Positions 44,182 to 54,584 of a DNA stretch of 64,000 bases are shown here, piece after piece. The stretch is from positions 62,001 through 126,000 of the forward strand of contig JAWCLO010000004.1 in assembly GCA_038850735.1 (NCBI GenBank), given 5' to 3'. The notes beneath the pieces were generated by a model, which did no database searches, was not told where the DNA came from, and saw nothing but the letters and a program-made list of their open reading frames with translations. A program made the translations under genes and the position numbers. Each line of letters begins with the position of its first letter. Position 1 is the stretch's first letter. The DNA comes from Methanomassiliicoccales archaeon. GTDB taxonomy: Archaea; Thermoplasmatota; Thermoplasmata; Methanomassiliicoccales; JACIVX01.

Positions 44182-45930
44182 ATGGAAAGGAAGAATCAAG
44201 CAAAAATCGGTGCATATTTATGTAGGGAAAAGGGCGAGATTAGCGATCGGATCGATCTTGAAGAGGTTGCGGCATTCCTAAAACAATTTGACGATGTTAT
44301 TGACGTCGGCATATTTGATGAATTGGCATCAAAGGAAGGCATCGATTATCTCATAAGCAGATATTTAGAAAAGAAATTCGATCGGATTCTCATCGGTGGC
44401 GCAATACCGAATATTCAAGGAGAGACCATAAGAAATGCCCTGGCTACCGCAGGAATGAATAGATATCTTTTTGAAATGGTGAATCTCAGAGAGCAGTGTG
44501 CTTGGGTTCATCCTAATAAACATGAAGCGACGAAAAAGGCGAAGTCATTGATGCTTGGTGGTCTTGAACGCGTAAGACGGTTGAGGCCTCTAGAAGATAT
44601 CATAATTCCCATAAAAGATGCGGTGCTCGTCATTGGCGGTGGAGTGGCTGGAATGGCCGCTGCGCTCGAAATTGCAAAGGCTGGACACCAAGTCTACCTC
44701 GTTGAAAGGGAAAAGGAACTGGGTGGAAGGGCTTTCAAACTCGCAACAACATTCCCCACACATAACTGCGGTATCTGTTGCATGCAGTACTGTAAAGAAT
44801 GTATTTTCACTCCAAAGATCGAGGATGTTGAGCGGAATCCTTTCATTGAAATCATGCTCAACACGCAAATAGTAGAAATCACAGGAGGATTTGGGAATAG
44901 ACATGTAAAGTTGCTCCAAAACGGCAGAGAGCGAGAACTTGATGTGGGCGTAATCGTCGTGGCAACTGGGTCAAAGACTTTTGATCCGGTGCGGATTCCA
45001 TCGTATTCCTATGGAAAAAGTAAGGACATTCTCACATCAATGGAATTTATTGACATCATGAAACAAGCCGATATTACAGGGCTTAAGAGGCCATCTGATG
45101 GTACGATACCAAAAGTCGTAAACTTTGTGCTTTGTGTTGGCTCGAGAGACGCAGCAAAGGGCAACCCCCACTGTTCACTCGTCTGCTGTACATACACCAT
45201 CGGCATCGCAAAGGAAGTGAAAAAACTTCACCCAGGGACCGATGTATACATCCATTATATCGATCTTAGAGGTCCATATCGAGGGTTCGAAGAATTCTGT
45301 GCTGAGGCTAGAGAGATGGGCATAAGATTCGTCAGAGGAAAAGTTGCCGAAATTGTCCCAGAAAACGATAAGCTCATCGTCCGCGCTGAGGATACCGACA
45401 CCGGAGCGCTACTTAATATTGAAAGCGACTTGGTTGTACTAGCTGTGGGTCAGGAACCGAGCGAGGGTACCGAGAAGCTGAGCAAGATGCTCCACATTCA
45501 GACGGATGTTGACAAATTTATGAAGGACGTCAATCCAATGATGCCCCCACAAATCCGGCGTGGCATATATATTGCAGGCTGCGCGCAGGGTCCAAAGGGG
45601 ATAAGATACTCGATTGACGATGCAAAAACAATTGCGCAAGAAATCGTGGAGCTACTAAACTCAGGCAAGATCAACGTTGAAAGAATCACAGCCCAGGTCA
45701 ACGAGGAACGGTGTCGCGGTTGTGGTCGCTGCGCTGAGGTTTGTGTATTCAAAGCTATCTCTCTCGTTCCAAAAGAAGGTAAGAAAGTTGCCGTCGTTGA
45801 CGAATTCCTTTGCGAGGGGTGTGGAGCGTGCGCCGCAGCGTGCTGTAACAAGGCAATGAGCGTCAATTATTACGAACACGATTCTATTGAATCCATTATC
45901 TGTGCGCTTGTCCAGGAGGTAAGAGAATGA
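44182..45930 (+). CDS. hdrA: HdrA-like heterodisulfide reductase flavin subunit
   Basis: The 582-residue flavoprotein has a ~135-residue N-terminal domain, an FAD site IGGGVAGMAAALEIAKAG (about residue 148), the HdrA middle region with CGICCMQYCKEC and the CVGSRD motif, and two C-terminal ferredoxin clusters (about 510-580, CRGCGRCAEVC, CEGCGACAAAC). HdrA is the bifurcating flavin subunit. The ATG is 14 bases after GGAGAT, longer than usual; a CTG at 44173 sits five bases after it. The partner gene overlaps by an ATGA. Confidence 0.92.
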   Translation: MERKNQAKIGAYLCREKGEISDRIDLEEVAAFLKQFDDVIDVGIFDELASKEGIDYLISRYLEKKFDRILIGGAIPNIQGETIRNALATAGMNRYLFEMVNLREQCAWVHPNKHEATKKAKSLMLGGLERVRRLRPLEDIIIPIKDAVLVIGGGVAGMAAALEIAKAGHQVYLVEREKELGGRAFKLATTFPTHNCGICCMQYCKECIFTPKIEDVERNPFIEIMLNTQIVEITGGFGNRHVKLLQNGRERELDVGVIVVATGSKTFDPVRIPSYSYGKSKDILTSMEFIDIMKQADITGLKRPSDGTIPKVVNFVLCVGSRDAAKGNPHCSLVCCTYTIGIAKEVKKLHPGTDVYIHYIDLRGPYRGFEEFCAEAREMGIRFVRGKVAEIVPENDKLIVRAEDTDTGALLNIESDLVVLAVGQEPSEGTEKLSKMLHIQTDVDKFMKDVNPMMPPQIRRGIYIAGCAQGPKGIRYSIDDAKTIAQEIVELLNSGKINVERITAQVNEERCRGCGRCAEVCVFKAISLVPKEGKKVAVVDEFLCEGCGACAAACCNKAMSVNYYEHDSIESIICALVQEVRE

Positions 45931-47564
45931 CTGAAAACTTTGAGCCAACGATTCTCGTCTTTGCATGCAATTGGTGTGGCTACCCAGCTGCTACACTTAC
46001 AGGCGTTAACAGAATCAGCTATCCTGCCAGCGTGAAGATCATTAGGGTGATGTGCACAGGTCGCATCGAGCCTTCTTTTATGATGAAGGCTTTCGAATGT
46101 GGGGCTGATGGTGTCGCCGTTGTTGGATGCAGAATTGACAATTGCCATTACACAGATGGTAACAAGCATGCACTCAAGCGCATAGAGGCTGTGAAGAAAT
46201 TACTGAAATACACGGGTCTAGGTGAAGATAGACTTAGATATGAATGGCTCTCGGCTTCCGAGAAAGCAAAGTTCCTCAACCTCGTCAATAATATGTACGC
46301 TGATTTGAAGAAAATAGGTCCCAGTCCGATACCAAAAACCGAAAAGAAGGAGATTATGACATTTGACAAGAAAGCTGTCGATGATCTCATTGCAGACACA
46401 GGTGCTCATGACTGCGTTGAGTGCGGAAAGTGCACATCAGTGTGCCCCGTTGCTCGTTTCGATCCCGATTTTGCACCGCGTGTCATTGTTCTGAGAGCGC
46501 TTGAAGGCGTCTCGGACAGCCTGAGCAAAGATCGAGACATCTGGTCGTGCATCACATGCGAGATGTGCAACTCCATGTGTCCCTACAAAGTAGACTATTC
46601 AGGATTTATCCAGGGAATGCGATCAGAAGCGATTCTGCTGGGTAACGAACCAGAATGTTCACAAGGAGGTCTTCTGCAGAGCATGATGCGTGTTATGGCC
46701 CATACAAAGGAACAGAATCGGCTTGATTGGGTTCCTGGAGATGTCAAGATCGCGGATAAGGGCGAAGTGCTCTACTTTGTTGGATGCGCACCGCATCTCG
46801 ACGCCGTTTTCTATGATAGAAATCTGAATCTGACGAGCACGGCAATCTCAGCGATCAAAATCCTCAATTATGCGGGCGTTACACCGGTCGTGAGCAATGA
46901 AGAGGTATGCTGTGGGCATGACCTTAATTGGGCAGGAGATAATGAGCATTTCGAGAAACTCATGGAAAGGAACGTTGAAATGATTAAGAAAAGCGGGGCA
47001 AAGAAGGTCGTGTTTGCATGTCCCGAGTGTTACAGGACATTCAACATAGACTACCAGGACATCCTTGGCGATCTCGATTTTGAAATGATGCACATTACAG
47101 AATATCTTGCCGATCTTCTCGATCAGGGGAAAATAGAATTGAAAGCTGCGGGAACAGAGGAAGATACGGTCACTTATCACGATCCCTGCCGTCTTGGAAG
47201 GCACTTGGGCGTATATGAAGAACCGCGAGACATTTTGAAGGAAGTGGGTGTCGCTGTAAAAGAAATGGCAAATACGAAAGACAAGGCGCAGTGCTGTGGT
47301 GTTTCTGCATGGATTACGTGTGGTAAGGCGGCTAAGCAGATGCAACTTGATAGAATCGCCGAGGCGAAGCGAACCGGTGCACATCGACTCCTTACAATGT
47401 GCCCGAAATGCAGGATTCATCTTGATTGTGCTGTATCAAAAGAAGTGGACATAGACAGGGCGCTTATTGATATACCAATGGAAGACTATGTTACCTACGT
47501 GGCAAAGCGTTTGGGATTATGGGAAAGTGCTCAGTCAAGCAAACATGAGAATGAAGGAGACTAG
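45927..47564 (+). CDS. MvhD-HdrC-HdrB fusion (heterodisulfide reductase)
   Basis: A 545-residue fusion. Residues ~7-135 are MvhD (FACNWCGYPAA, VGCRIDNCHY), the [2Fe-2S] adaptor to hydrogenase or formate dehydrogenase. Residues ~155-245 are HdrC with CVECGKCTSVCP and CITCEMCNSMCP. Residues ~270-530 are HdrB with both CCG domains complete (C286/CC327/CPEC364 and C418/CC454/CPKC491), so both noncubane clusters can form. ATGA overlap with hdrA; ribosome-binding site GGAGGT. One polypeptide thus replaces three subunits. No hydrogenase gene is near. Confidence 0.92.
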   Translation: MTENFEPTILVFACNWCGYPAATLTGVNRISYPASVKIIRVMCTGRIEPSFMMKAFECGADGVAVVGCRIDNCHYTDGNKHALKRIEAVKKLLKYTGLGEDRLRYEWLSASEKAKFLNLVNNMYADLKKIGPSPIPKTEKKEIMTFDKKAVDDLIADTGAHDCVECGKCTSVCPVARFDPDFAPRVIVLRALEGVSDSLSKDRDIWSCITCEMCNSMCPYKVDYSGFIQGMRSEAILLGNEPECSQGGLLQSMMRVMAHTKEQNRLDWVPGDVKIADKGEVLYFVGCAPHLDAVFYDRNLNLTSTAISAIKILNYAGVTPVVSNEEVCCGHDLNWAGDNEHFEKLMERNVEMIKKSGAKKVVFACPECYRTFNIDYQDILGDLDFEMMHITEYLADLLDQGKIELKAAGTEEDTVTYHDPCRLGRHLGVYEEPRDILKEVGVAVKEMANTKDKAQCCGVSAWITCGKAAKQMQLDRIAEAKRTGAHRLLTMCPKCRIHLDCAVSKEVDIDRALIDIPMEDYVTYVAKRLGLWESAQSSKHENEGD

Positions 47565-47575
47565 GACGATACAAT

Positions 47576-48256
47576 TCAAGGAATGCTATACCTCTCACCA
47601 GGACGAAGTATGACGCACTTCGCCTTCGTCTTTTCTACAAGCTTCTTCTTAAATTCTTCAGGGTCTGTTCTTATTGCGTCGAACGTGTTGTAATGCATAG
47701 GAATGACCGTATCGGCATTGAGCAGTGAAGCGGCTCTTACCGCATCATCTATGCCCATTGTATAGTGTCCTCCGATAGGGAGGAGCGCTACATCGATTCT
47801 GAATTCTTCACCGATGAGCTTCATATCACCAAATAAAGCGGTATCCCCAGCGTGATAAACGACTCTGTCATCTGCAGCTATAGCAAAGGAACAAGCTATG
47901 CCGAGAGAAACTGCACCTTCGATCGAAGAACCATGAATGGCCTGGAACGTTTTCACTGTTGTGAAAGGCAGTTTGAGGACACAGCCAATGTGTCCGTCAA
48001 TCGCCCTTGCCCCTTTTTGCAGTGCATAATTTGCAATTTCGTATGTTGAATGAATTGGTGCGCCAGTTCTTTTTGAGATCTCAATCGCATCTCCCAAATG
48101 GTCGCCATGTGCATGCGTAACTAAAATCAAGTCGACCTTCAAATCCTTCGGAGCCACAGCCATCGGATTTCCTTTAATAAAGGGATCGATGAGAATGTTA
48201 CCTCTGAAACCCTCAATGATAAAGGCCGAATGGCCAAGATAATTGATGCTCACCAC
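47576..48256 (-). CDS. UPF0173-type metal-dependent hydrolase
   Basis: A 226-residue MBL-fold protein with VTHAHGDHLGD metal motif, YHAGDTALFGDM, and a later PMHYNTF. UPF0173 enzymes include predicted Zn hydrolases; function unknown. Convergent with the HdrCB fusion, 11-base gap; divergent from the flavoprotein. Confidence 0.9.
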   Translation of the reverse strand: MVSINYLGHSAFIIEGFRGNILIDPFIKGNPMAVAPKDLKVDLILVTHAHGDHLGDAIEISKRTGAPIHSTYEIANYALQKGARAIDGHIGCVLKLPFTTVKTFQAIHGSSIEGAVSLGIACSFAIAADDRVVYHAGDTALFGDMKLIGEEFRIDVALLPIGGHYTMGIDDAVRAASLLNADTVIPMHYNTFDAIRTDPEEFKKKLVEKTKAKCVILRPGERYSIP

Positions 48257-48450
48257 GAAAATCCCCTTGCTAAATTATCACTGAAATCATATTTTAATTC
48301 TTTGCATTGATGCGCGTCCAGATCAAAAAAAGAATCGGATTGAGATATCGCAGGTATCTAGCCAATGCACCTACCTTATTTCACTGAATTTCGCCAAGAC
48401 GATAATATAATAACAAAGATGAAGCACTATCATAAAGAGGAGGAATTGTG

Positions 48451-50049
48451 ATGGAAGAATTCGACGTATGCGTGGTCGGAGGCGGTCTGGCAGGACTTTG
48501 CGCCGCCCACGAGGCGGCGAAACGCAATGCAAGCGTTTGCGTTGTTACAAAAGGCTGCGCAGGAAAGGCGTCTGCCACTTCAATGTCCGCCGGCATCTTT
48601 TCCCACGTGACAGCACAAGTGAAAGAAGAAGAACTCTTCAAAGCTACCATGGAAATTGGCCGGTGGATTAATGATGAAAAACTCGTGAGAATTCTCGTAT
48701 CACAAAGCAGGGAAATTCCGCAGTATCTCGACGGCCTAGGCATCAAATTTGAGCCTAAACCATCAGGCATGCATTTAGTCCGCGAAAGGCTTACATTTCC
48801 AATGATCGAACTCACTTCAAAACTTATTGATACCCTGGATGGATTAGGCGTCACTTTTTTCGAACATTGCGCTGTGGAATCGCTCATCAAAGATGGAGAG
48901 AAGTGCATTGGCGTTAAGGCCATTGATCGTAATAATGCTTCATTTCCCATCGCCTCGAGATCGACGGTACTTGCGGCTGGTGGGTTTTGCGCAATGTTTG
49001 AGAACAACGACAACCCTTTTGCCACAACGGGCGAGTGCATGGTCATGGCCATGGAATCTGGCGCTTCTTTGAGAGATCTTGAATTTGTCCAATTTTTCCC
49101 CATATCGATGATTCACAAAGGTCTTCCACCTTTCATCCTTTTCCCGCCGTATCCTTCAGATGCGAAGATCGTCAACGACAAGGGGGAAGACATTCTCAAG
49201 AAAAGGGTGCCTGAGGAAACCGACCTAACAAAAGCAGTCATAGTCTACAGAGACAAGGTGTGCCAAGCGATCGCGTTTGAAGAGGAAAAGATGCGCAAAT
49301 GCTATCTTGATCTCTCAGCAGTCAAGAAATGGGATGATACGGACATGACAACGATGAATTCAATGTTTCAGCTTTGCAAGTATCGATTTCCAGATCGCGG
49401 CGAGCAAATGATTAGAATTACCTGCACTGCACATCACTCAATGGGTGGTGTAATCATCGATGAGCATTGTTGGACAGGGGTAGCGGGTCTTTACGCTGCT
49501 GGAGAATTTGTCGGAGGCGTACACGGAGCGAACAGAAAGGGAGGGAACGCCCTCGCCGACGCACTCATTTTCGGAAGAATTGCTGGCTCGTCAGCAGTGC
49601 GATACGGGACAGATGGGATTGAAAAAAGTCGAGTCGAGGACGCATACGCTTCAACTGAGGAGCGATACGAGAAGGGACATGAGATAGCAACTGACCGATT
49701 GTATGAAATGAGAGAGGTCATCAGAAGAATGTGTTCAAAATCTCTTGGGATACTCAGGTCAAGAGATTCGCTTAATGAATGTGCAGCAAAAGCCAGCGAA
49801 ATCGTCCGGGAATTAAATGAAGCAAAGGGAGGGAAAAAGAACAAAATTCAATTCGTTGAAACAAAATCGATGGCCCTCTTGATGGAAATGATCGCACATG
49901 CTGCACTTCTCCGGCAGGAAAGCAGAGGATCGCATTTTAGAAAAGATTTCCCAGTAGAAGATGATCGGTGGCTTGGGCACATCAAGGTAACAATGGTCGA
50001 TCAAAACCCAGCATATTCCTTCGTGCCTGGAATTGGAAAGCCGAAGTAA
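48451..50049 (+). CDS. FAD-dependent fumarate reductase/succinate dehydrogenase-like flavoprotein
   Basis: About 532 residues. FAD site VVGGGLAGLCAAHEA at the N-terminus, ATSMSAGIF, a catalytic-type HHSMGGVIIDEH near residue 330, and GANRKGGNALADALIFGR near the C-terminal FAD loop. This is the SdhA/FrdA/TfrA/NadB group. No iron-sulfur partner (FrdB/TfrB) is adjacent, so the function may be thiol:fumarate reductase-like, aspartate oxidase-like, or other. I choose ATG 48451; GAGGAGG is seven bases upstream; the GTG before it is less likely. Confidence 0.85.
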   Translation: MEEFDVCVVGGGLAGLCAAHEAAKRNASVCVVTKGCAGKASATSMSAGIFSHVTAQVKEEELFKATMEIGRWINDEKLVRILVSQSREIPQYLDGLGIKFEPKPSGMHLVRERLTFPMIELTSKLIDTLDGLGVTFFEHCAVESLIKDGEKCIGVKAIDRNNASFPIASRSTVLAAGGFCAMFENNDNPFATTGECMVMAMESGASLRDLEFVQFFPISMIHKGLPPFILFPPYPSDAKIVNDKGEDILKKRVPEETDLTKAVIVYRDKVCQAIAFEEEKMRKCYLDLSAVKKWDDTDMTTMNSMFQLCKYRFPDRGEQMIRITCTAHHSMGGVIIDEHCWTGVAGLYAAGEFVGGVHGANRKGGNALADALIFGRIAGSSAVRYGTDGIEKSRVEDAYASTEERYEKGHEIATDRLYEMREVIRRMCSKSLGILRSRDSLNECAAKASEIVRELNEAKGGKKNKIQFVETKSMALLMEMIAHAALLRQESRGSHFRKDFPVEDDRWLGHIKVTMVDQNPAYSFVPGIGKPK

Positions 50050-51469
50050 AGACAGAGCCATAGATCGTGAGGCATAAACAATATCACCTCAACAAAGGGT
50101 ATCATCCGGGATGCTTGGTGATATGTTGCGTTCCTTGGTGGATCTACTGAGGCAGAAACTTCGTTGATTTTCGCCGATGCCAATGAGGCGATTTACCCTG
50201 TCGCACAGCTGCTGTGGGCAAGGATCTTCTCTGAGACAATACATACATGCTTCTCTTTCCTAACAAAATCAAGCAAGCGCATCATCAAAATATCTGTCGA
50301 AACCCCATGCCACTATCGCTGGTATTTTTGACCACCTTAATACTTATCCTCAGCTGGTAGTGCTTTCTTGCGAATTGTGTGAGACTCATTTCTTGTTCGC
50401 GAGAGAAAAAATCGAAAATTCCTCTTTTTGGCATTTCGCCAAGAGTAATACGGAAATGAAGTTCACCATTACTTGTTATCAATCATTCCCAACAGTCGAG
50501 GTTCCGTGCCGATGAAGCTTTGCGTTCATACGGTCCGCCGTATTTTTCGAGGAATCACTTGAAAAACTCGAGATAGTGTCAATCTTACAATTGTGAAAGC
50601 GTAGAAGATCGGAGGTTTGATTCATTGCTTTGCCTCATTCTTGGTACCTCTACGGATGGCGACGAGTCACGACAAGAAAGGATTTATCGAAAGAGCGATA
50701 TGTCACGCGAAATCTCGAGGCCAGAGAGGTGTAGGGAAGTAGCATCAGATAGCAGGCGGAATCGCAATGAACACCCATAGAGACGGTTGTCTCAAGATCA
50801 CTCCAAAGAGGATTAATTGTTTAAAACGGAAGAGAGAATATCGAATCAATGTTGATGCAATCAAATCAAATTCTATTACCTGCCCGATATTCTCAATGAT
50901 TTGTCCTTTGAAATATTTCTATTCATATAGATAAATAAATATCTAGTCATGAAAGATCTGAATTCCTATGTCCATCTGATGAAACCTCCACTGCACCAAT
51001 TATCAAGAGCCTCAGATGTGAAGTCGGCAAGTGAAGCTTCCATCAAGGCTGGATCATTGTATGCAAATTGTTTTCTCAGTATATCTACGATATGAGTTGA
51101 AGAACACTCGATCAGTGAATTCGTTTGCCAAAATTGAATACGAAGTCGGCCACTTATGCTAGCTATTACTAGGAAGGAGACTGAATTACATTTGATTCAA
51201 CCAAGATAACTTTCCTATTTTTATTGAGATAATAACGACTCGCATGCCTCTTCCGTTAGTACGCAGCACTATATAGCATGGAAATCCGCCATCCAACGGG
51301 CATACGTTCGCCGGTCCCAACTTAGGATTTTTCATTTGAGTGGGCCGTAAAGATATTATTTAAATACGGACAACATTAGCTACTTCTAATCGCAGATATC
51401 TCAAAAGCTGGACCTGGATCACAATTCTTCACCATCAGATTCGTTGATGAATTCTGATGAAAGAGGGAT
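50050..51469. other. 1420-bp gene-poor region, possibly decayed sequence
   Basis: No credible gene. A plus-strand frame open from about 50125 to 50330 after a stop (containing residues such as FLGGSTEAETSLIFADANEA) has no start codon or ribosome-binding site and may be a relic. A second short open plus frame occurs around 50600-50790. The rest is AT-rich with a near-palindromic segment around 51284-51296. It separates the flavoprotein from the first large histidine kinase, so it contains the kinase's promoter near its right end. Confidence 0.45.
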
Positions 51470-54400
51470 GTGGAATTGGTAGGTGAGAAAATAGCGATGA
51501 AAAGAAAGGTGCGTGAAAAGATCAAGGCGCTTTGCGTGGATGACGAGGAAGAACTGCTAGAGATCATGAAGGTATTACTCGAAAGCGAGGGGAAAATTGA
51601 GGTTATTTGCGAAACTTCTCCAGTCCAGGCCCTCCAGATGATTGAGAAGGATGATTTTGATGTCGTAATTTCGGATTATATCATGCCTGAGATGAACGGG
51701 CTAGAACTCCTCAGAAAGATTCGTTCCTTCAGTGCTAAAATACCATTTATCATATTCACCGGCAGAGGAAGAGAGGAAGTTGTTATTGAGGCTATAAACT
51801 GCGGCGCCAACGGATACCTCCAGAAAGGCGGAGATCCTCGATCACAATTTGCCGAGCTCTCCAGGATGATCAAGACGCTCGTGGAGAAGAGCAGAGCAAT
51901 GGAAGCGCTTGAAGTGAGCGAGAGAATGCTCGCCGAGGCGCAGCGATTGGGTAGGATTGGCAATTTTGTTTATGATGTCTCAAAGGACGAGTTGAGTGTA
52001 TCAGACAACCTATTGAGGCTCCTTGGGATAGACGAGGGACTATTTGACGGAAAGTATGAAACACTTGTAAAGCACGTCCATCCAGAAGACAGGGGACTTG
52101 TCATCAGGCGGCTCTCTGAATCTGCACTGAGCAGCGAAGAGTGTGAAATCAGATACAGAGTTGTTTTGAAAGGCGAAGAAAGAATCGTTCAGCATCGGAC
52201 AGCAACAATAATGAACGAAATAGGTGAACCTGTTAAGGTCATAGGCGTCATTAGGGATGTTACCGAGGAGGCTGGATTAGTCTCTAGACTTGAAAAGCTC
52301 AATACAATGTTTTTTGCAATGAGAAGGATCAACCAGCTGATTGCAAGGGAAAAGGAAGAGAACGCGCTTCTGAGCACCGTGTGTAATGACCTTGTGAAAA
52401 CGTGCCTCTTTGAAAGTGTTATTATCAGTATTCTCAAAGGGACCAAAGGAAGAAGTCTTTATTCCTCCTGTTTGGCAGGCGACAAACATGCGGAATTGCC
52501 TACCGAGGCAATATACGAGCAGGAGCCAGCTTGCGTACGCGAAGCGCTAGCGGCATGCGATCTTGTCATTGTAAATGACGGCGATCCACGGTGCATAGGT
52601 TGCCCATATTCGCCTCGGAATGACTTTGTATGTCTTTCCAAAAAAATAGAGCATGATGGAGAAGTATTTGGATCCATATCAATCCACATGCGAAACCATG
52701 CGTATCTCGACGAAGAAATCGAATTCATTTCCGATCTTGCAGGTGATCTTGGATTCGCACTGTATAGATTCAAGCTCGAAGAAGCCAAAAAGGCTGTGGA
52801 AGAGACTCTCATGCGAAGCGAGCGGAGATATCGCCATTTCTTTGAAAGAGCAAACGATGGTTTCGCGATACTTCAGGAAGGCATTGTAAAGTACGCAAAT
52901 AACCGGCTACTTTCGATGGGAGGTTATCAAGAAAAAGATGTCATAGGGAAGCATTTTTCGGAGTTTATCGCCGATGAAGACAAGATGAGAACTTTGGAAT
53001 ACTACAGGAAGAGGGTTGCTGGTGAAAACGTACCGTCGATATATGAAGTAAAGTTGAAGAAAAAAGACGGAAACCTCATTTGGGCCGAGCTCAATGCCGC
53101 CGTGGCAGAAAACGAGGCTGGTCTGGCCACATACGTAATTATTAGAGACATCACCGAAAAAGTGAGAATGAGAGAACTCCTTGAGGAATCTGAATGGAAA
53201 TATCGCATGCTATTCGAAACATCGGGTACAGCTATGCTCATCATTGAGGAGGATATGACAGTATCGCTTGTAAATGGCGAATTCACGAGACTCACAGGTT
53301 ATTCCCGCGAGGAAATTGAGGGAAAAATGAAAACATATCAACTAGTTGCAGAGAAGGAAGTTGAAAGAATCACCGAGTATCACAGGAGAAGGAGGGAGGG
53401 GAGGAGCGATGTTCCGCGCTCTTACGAGCTCGAACTGAAACGCAAGGACGGCAGCATTCGAATGGTGAAGATCACGATCGATGTAATCCCAGGTACTAAG
53501 CGCTCGGTGGCATCCTTAGTAGATATCACCGAGGAAAGGCAGTTGAAGGAGATTCTCAAAAAGGAGAAGGAACTTTACGAGATGCTCCTCGACAGCGTCG
53601 ATACGATGATTTGGACTGCTAACGATCCTGAAACCTACGGAGAAATCGTAAATCGCGCACGTATGGAATTTCTCGGATTGAGTAGAGAAAGGATCGCTAA
53701 TAGAAAGATTTACGAATTTCTACCAAAACCTGAAGCTGAGGTGGGTGTAAAGGGTAACAGAATTGTTTTTGAAGAAAAAAGAAAGTACAGGGATTTCGAG
53801 TGGGTGACGAACGCAAAGGGAGAAAAGCGCCTTATGCTCGTTACCAAGATTCCAAAATTTGGTAAGAATGGTAATGTCGAGTTCGCTGCCTGCACGGCGG
53901 AAGACGTCACTGAGTTGAAAAAAGTGCAAGATGCACTTGCGCTTGCCAACAAGAAACTGCATCTCCTTGGTAGCGTGACAAGGCATGACATCATGAATCA
54001 ACTCACGGTCATATCAGGGAGCTTACAGTTGCTTTCTGACGCAATTCAGGATGAGAAGCAAAGGCGATTTTTGTCGATGGCACTGAGGGCGGCTTCAAAC
54101 ATTGAAAGACATCTTGATTTCAGCAGAGATTATGAGAAGATGGGCGCAAATCCACCTCAGTGGATCAATCTCAGCAAGATAATCAGTAAGGCACTCGCTA
54201 CGATTGATCGTTCCAGGGTAAATGTTAATGTACAAATCGATGAACACATTGAAATTTTTGCGGATCCGCTCATAGAAAAAGTTTTTGTGAACCTGCTCGA
54301 CAATGCGGTCAGACACGGAGGTATAAAGCTGAGAAACATCATCATTATGCAGAAAGAAAGGGACGACAGCATTACTGTTATTTGCGAAGATGATGGCCAA

Positions 54401-54580
54401 GGCATTGAGGAATCCAGGAAGGCTGATCTATTTGAAGGACGATACGGCAGGGGATTGTATCTTATCAAGGAAATACTATCGATCACAGGGATGACTATAC
54501 AGGAATGCGGCAGACCTGGCGAAGGGGCGAGGTTTGAGATCACGATTCCGAGGGATTCTTTCCGCACTCCTGGAAAATGA
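51470..54580 (+). CDS. Large cytoplasmic hybrid histidine kinase: REC-PAS-GAF-PAS3-HisKA-HATPase
   Basis: A 1036-residue soluble sensor kinase. REC domain first (residues ~15-130: CVDDEEE, VISDYIMPE with the phospho-Asp, FTGRGREEV, LQKGG), PAS (~150-265), GAF (~290-440, with CIGCPYSP cysteines), three PAS (~450-815), then the H-box TRHDIMNQLTVISG (His near 838) and ATPase (LLDNAVRHG, EDDGQGIEE, GRYGRGLYLIKEIL). No membrane helix. The start is GTG; ATG 51497 is an alternative. It resembles the kinase at 59250 throughout, so they are paralogues. Signal is unknown. Confidence 0.9.
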   Translation: MELVGEKIAMKRKVREKIKALCVDDEEELLEIMKVLLESEGKIEVICETSPVQALQMIEKDDFDVVISDYIMPEMNGLELLRKIRSFSAKIPFIIFTGRGREEVVIEAINCGANGYLQKGGDPRSQFAELSRMIKTLVEKSRAMEALEVSERMLAEAQRLGRIGNFVYDVSKDELSVSDNLLRLLGIDEGLFDGKYETLVKHVHPEDRGLVIRRLSESALSSEECEIRYRVVLKGEERIVQHRTATIMNEIGEPVKVIGVIRDVTEEAGLVSRLEKLNTMFFAMRRINQLIAREKEENALLSTVCNDLVKTCLFESVIISILKGTKGRSLYSSCLAGDKHAELPTEAIYEQEPACVREALAACDLVIVNDGDPRCIGCPYSPRNDFVCLSKKIEHDGEVFGSISIHMRNHAYLDEEIEFISDLAGDLGFALYRFKLEEAKKAVEETLMRSERRYRHFFERANDGFAILQEGIVKYANNRLLSMGGYQEKDVIGKHFSEFIADEDKMRTLEYYRKRVAGENVPSIYEVKLKKKDGNLIWAELNAAVAENEAGLATYVIIRDITEKVRMRELLEESEWKYRMLFETSGTAMLIIEEDMTVSLVNGEFTRLTGYSREEIEGKMKTYQLVAEKEVERITEYHRRRREGRSDVPRSYELELKRKDGSIRMVKITIDVIPGTKRSVASLVDITEERQLKEILKKEKELYEMLLDSVDTMIWTANDPETYGEIVNRARMEFLGLSRERIANRKIYEFLPKPEAEVGVKGNRIVFEEKRKYRDFEWVTNAKGEKRLMLVTKIPKFGKNGNVEFAACTAEDVTELKKVQDALALANKKLHLLGSVTRHDIMNQLTVISGSLQLLSDAIQDEKQRRFLSMALRAASNIERHLDFSRDYEKMGANPPQWINLSKIISKALATIDRSRVNVNVQIDEHIEIFADPLIEKVFVNLLDNAVRHGGIKLRNIIIMQKERDDSITVICEDDGQGIEESRKADLFEGRYGRGLYLIKEILSITGMTIQECGRPGEGARFEITIPRDSFRTPGK

Positions 54581-54584
54581 CTTC

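Noticed and set aside
50285-50482. 65-codon minus-strand frame in the gene desert
   Set aside because: No family match, no clear ribosome-binding site, and the composition does not look like the real genes nearby.
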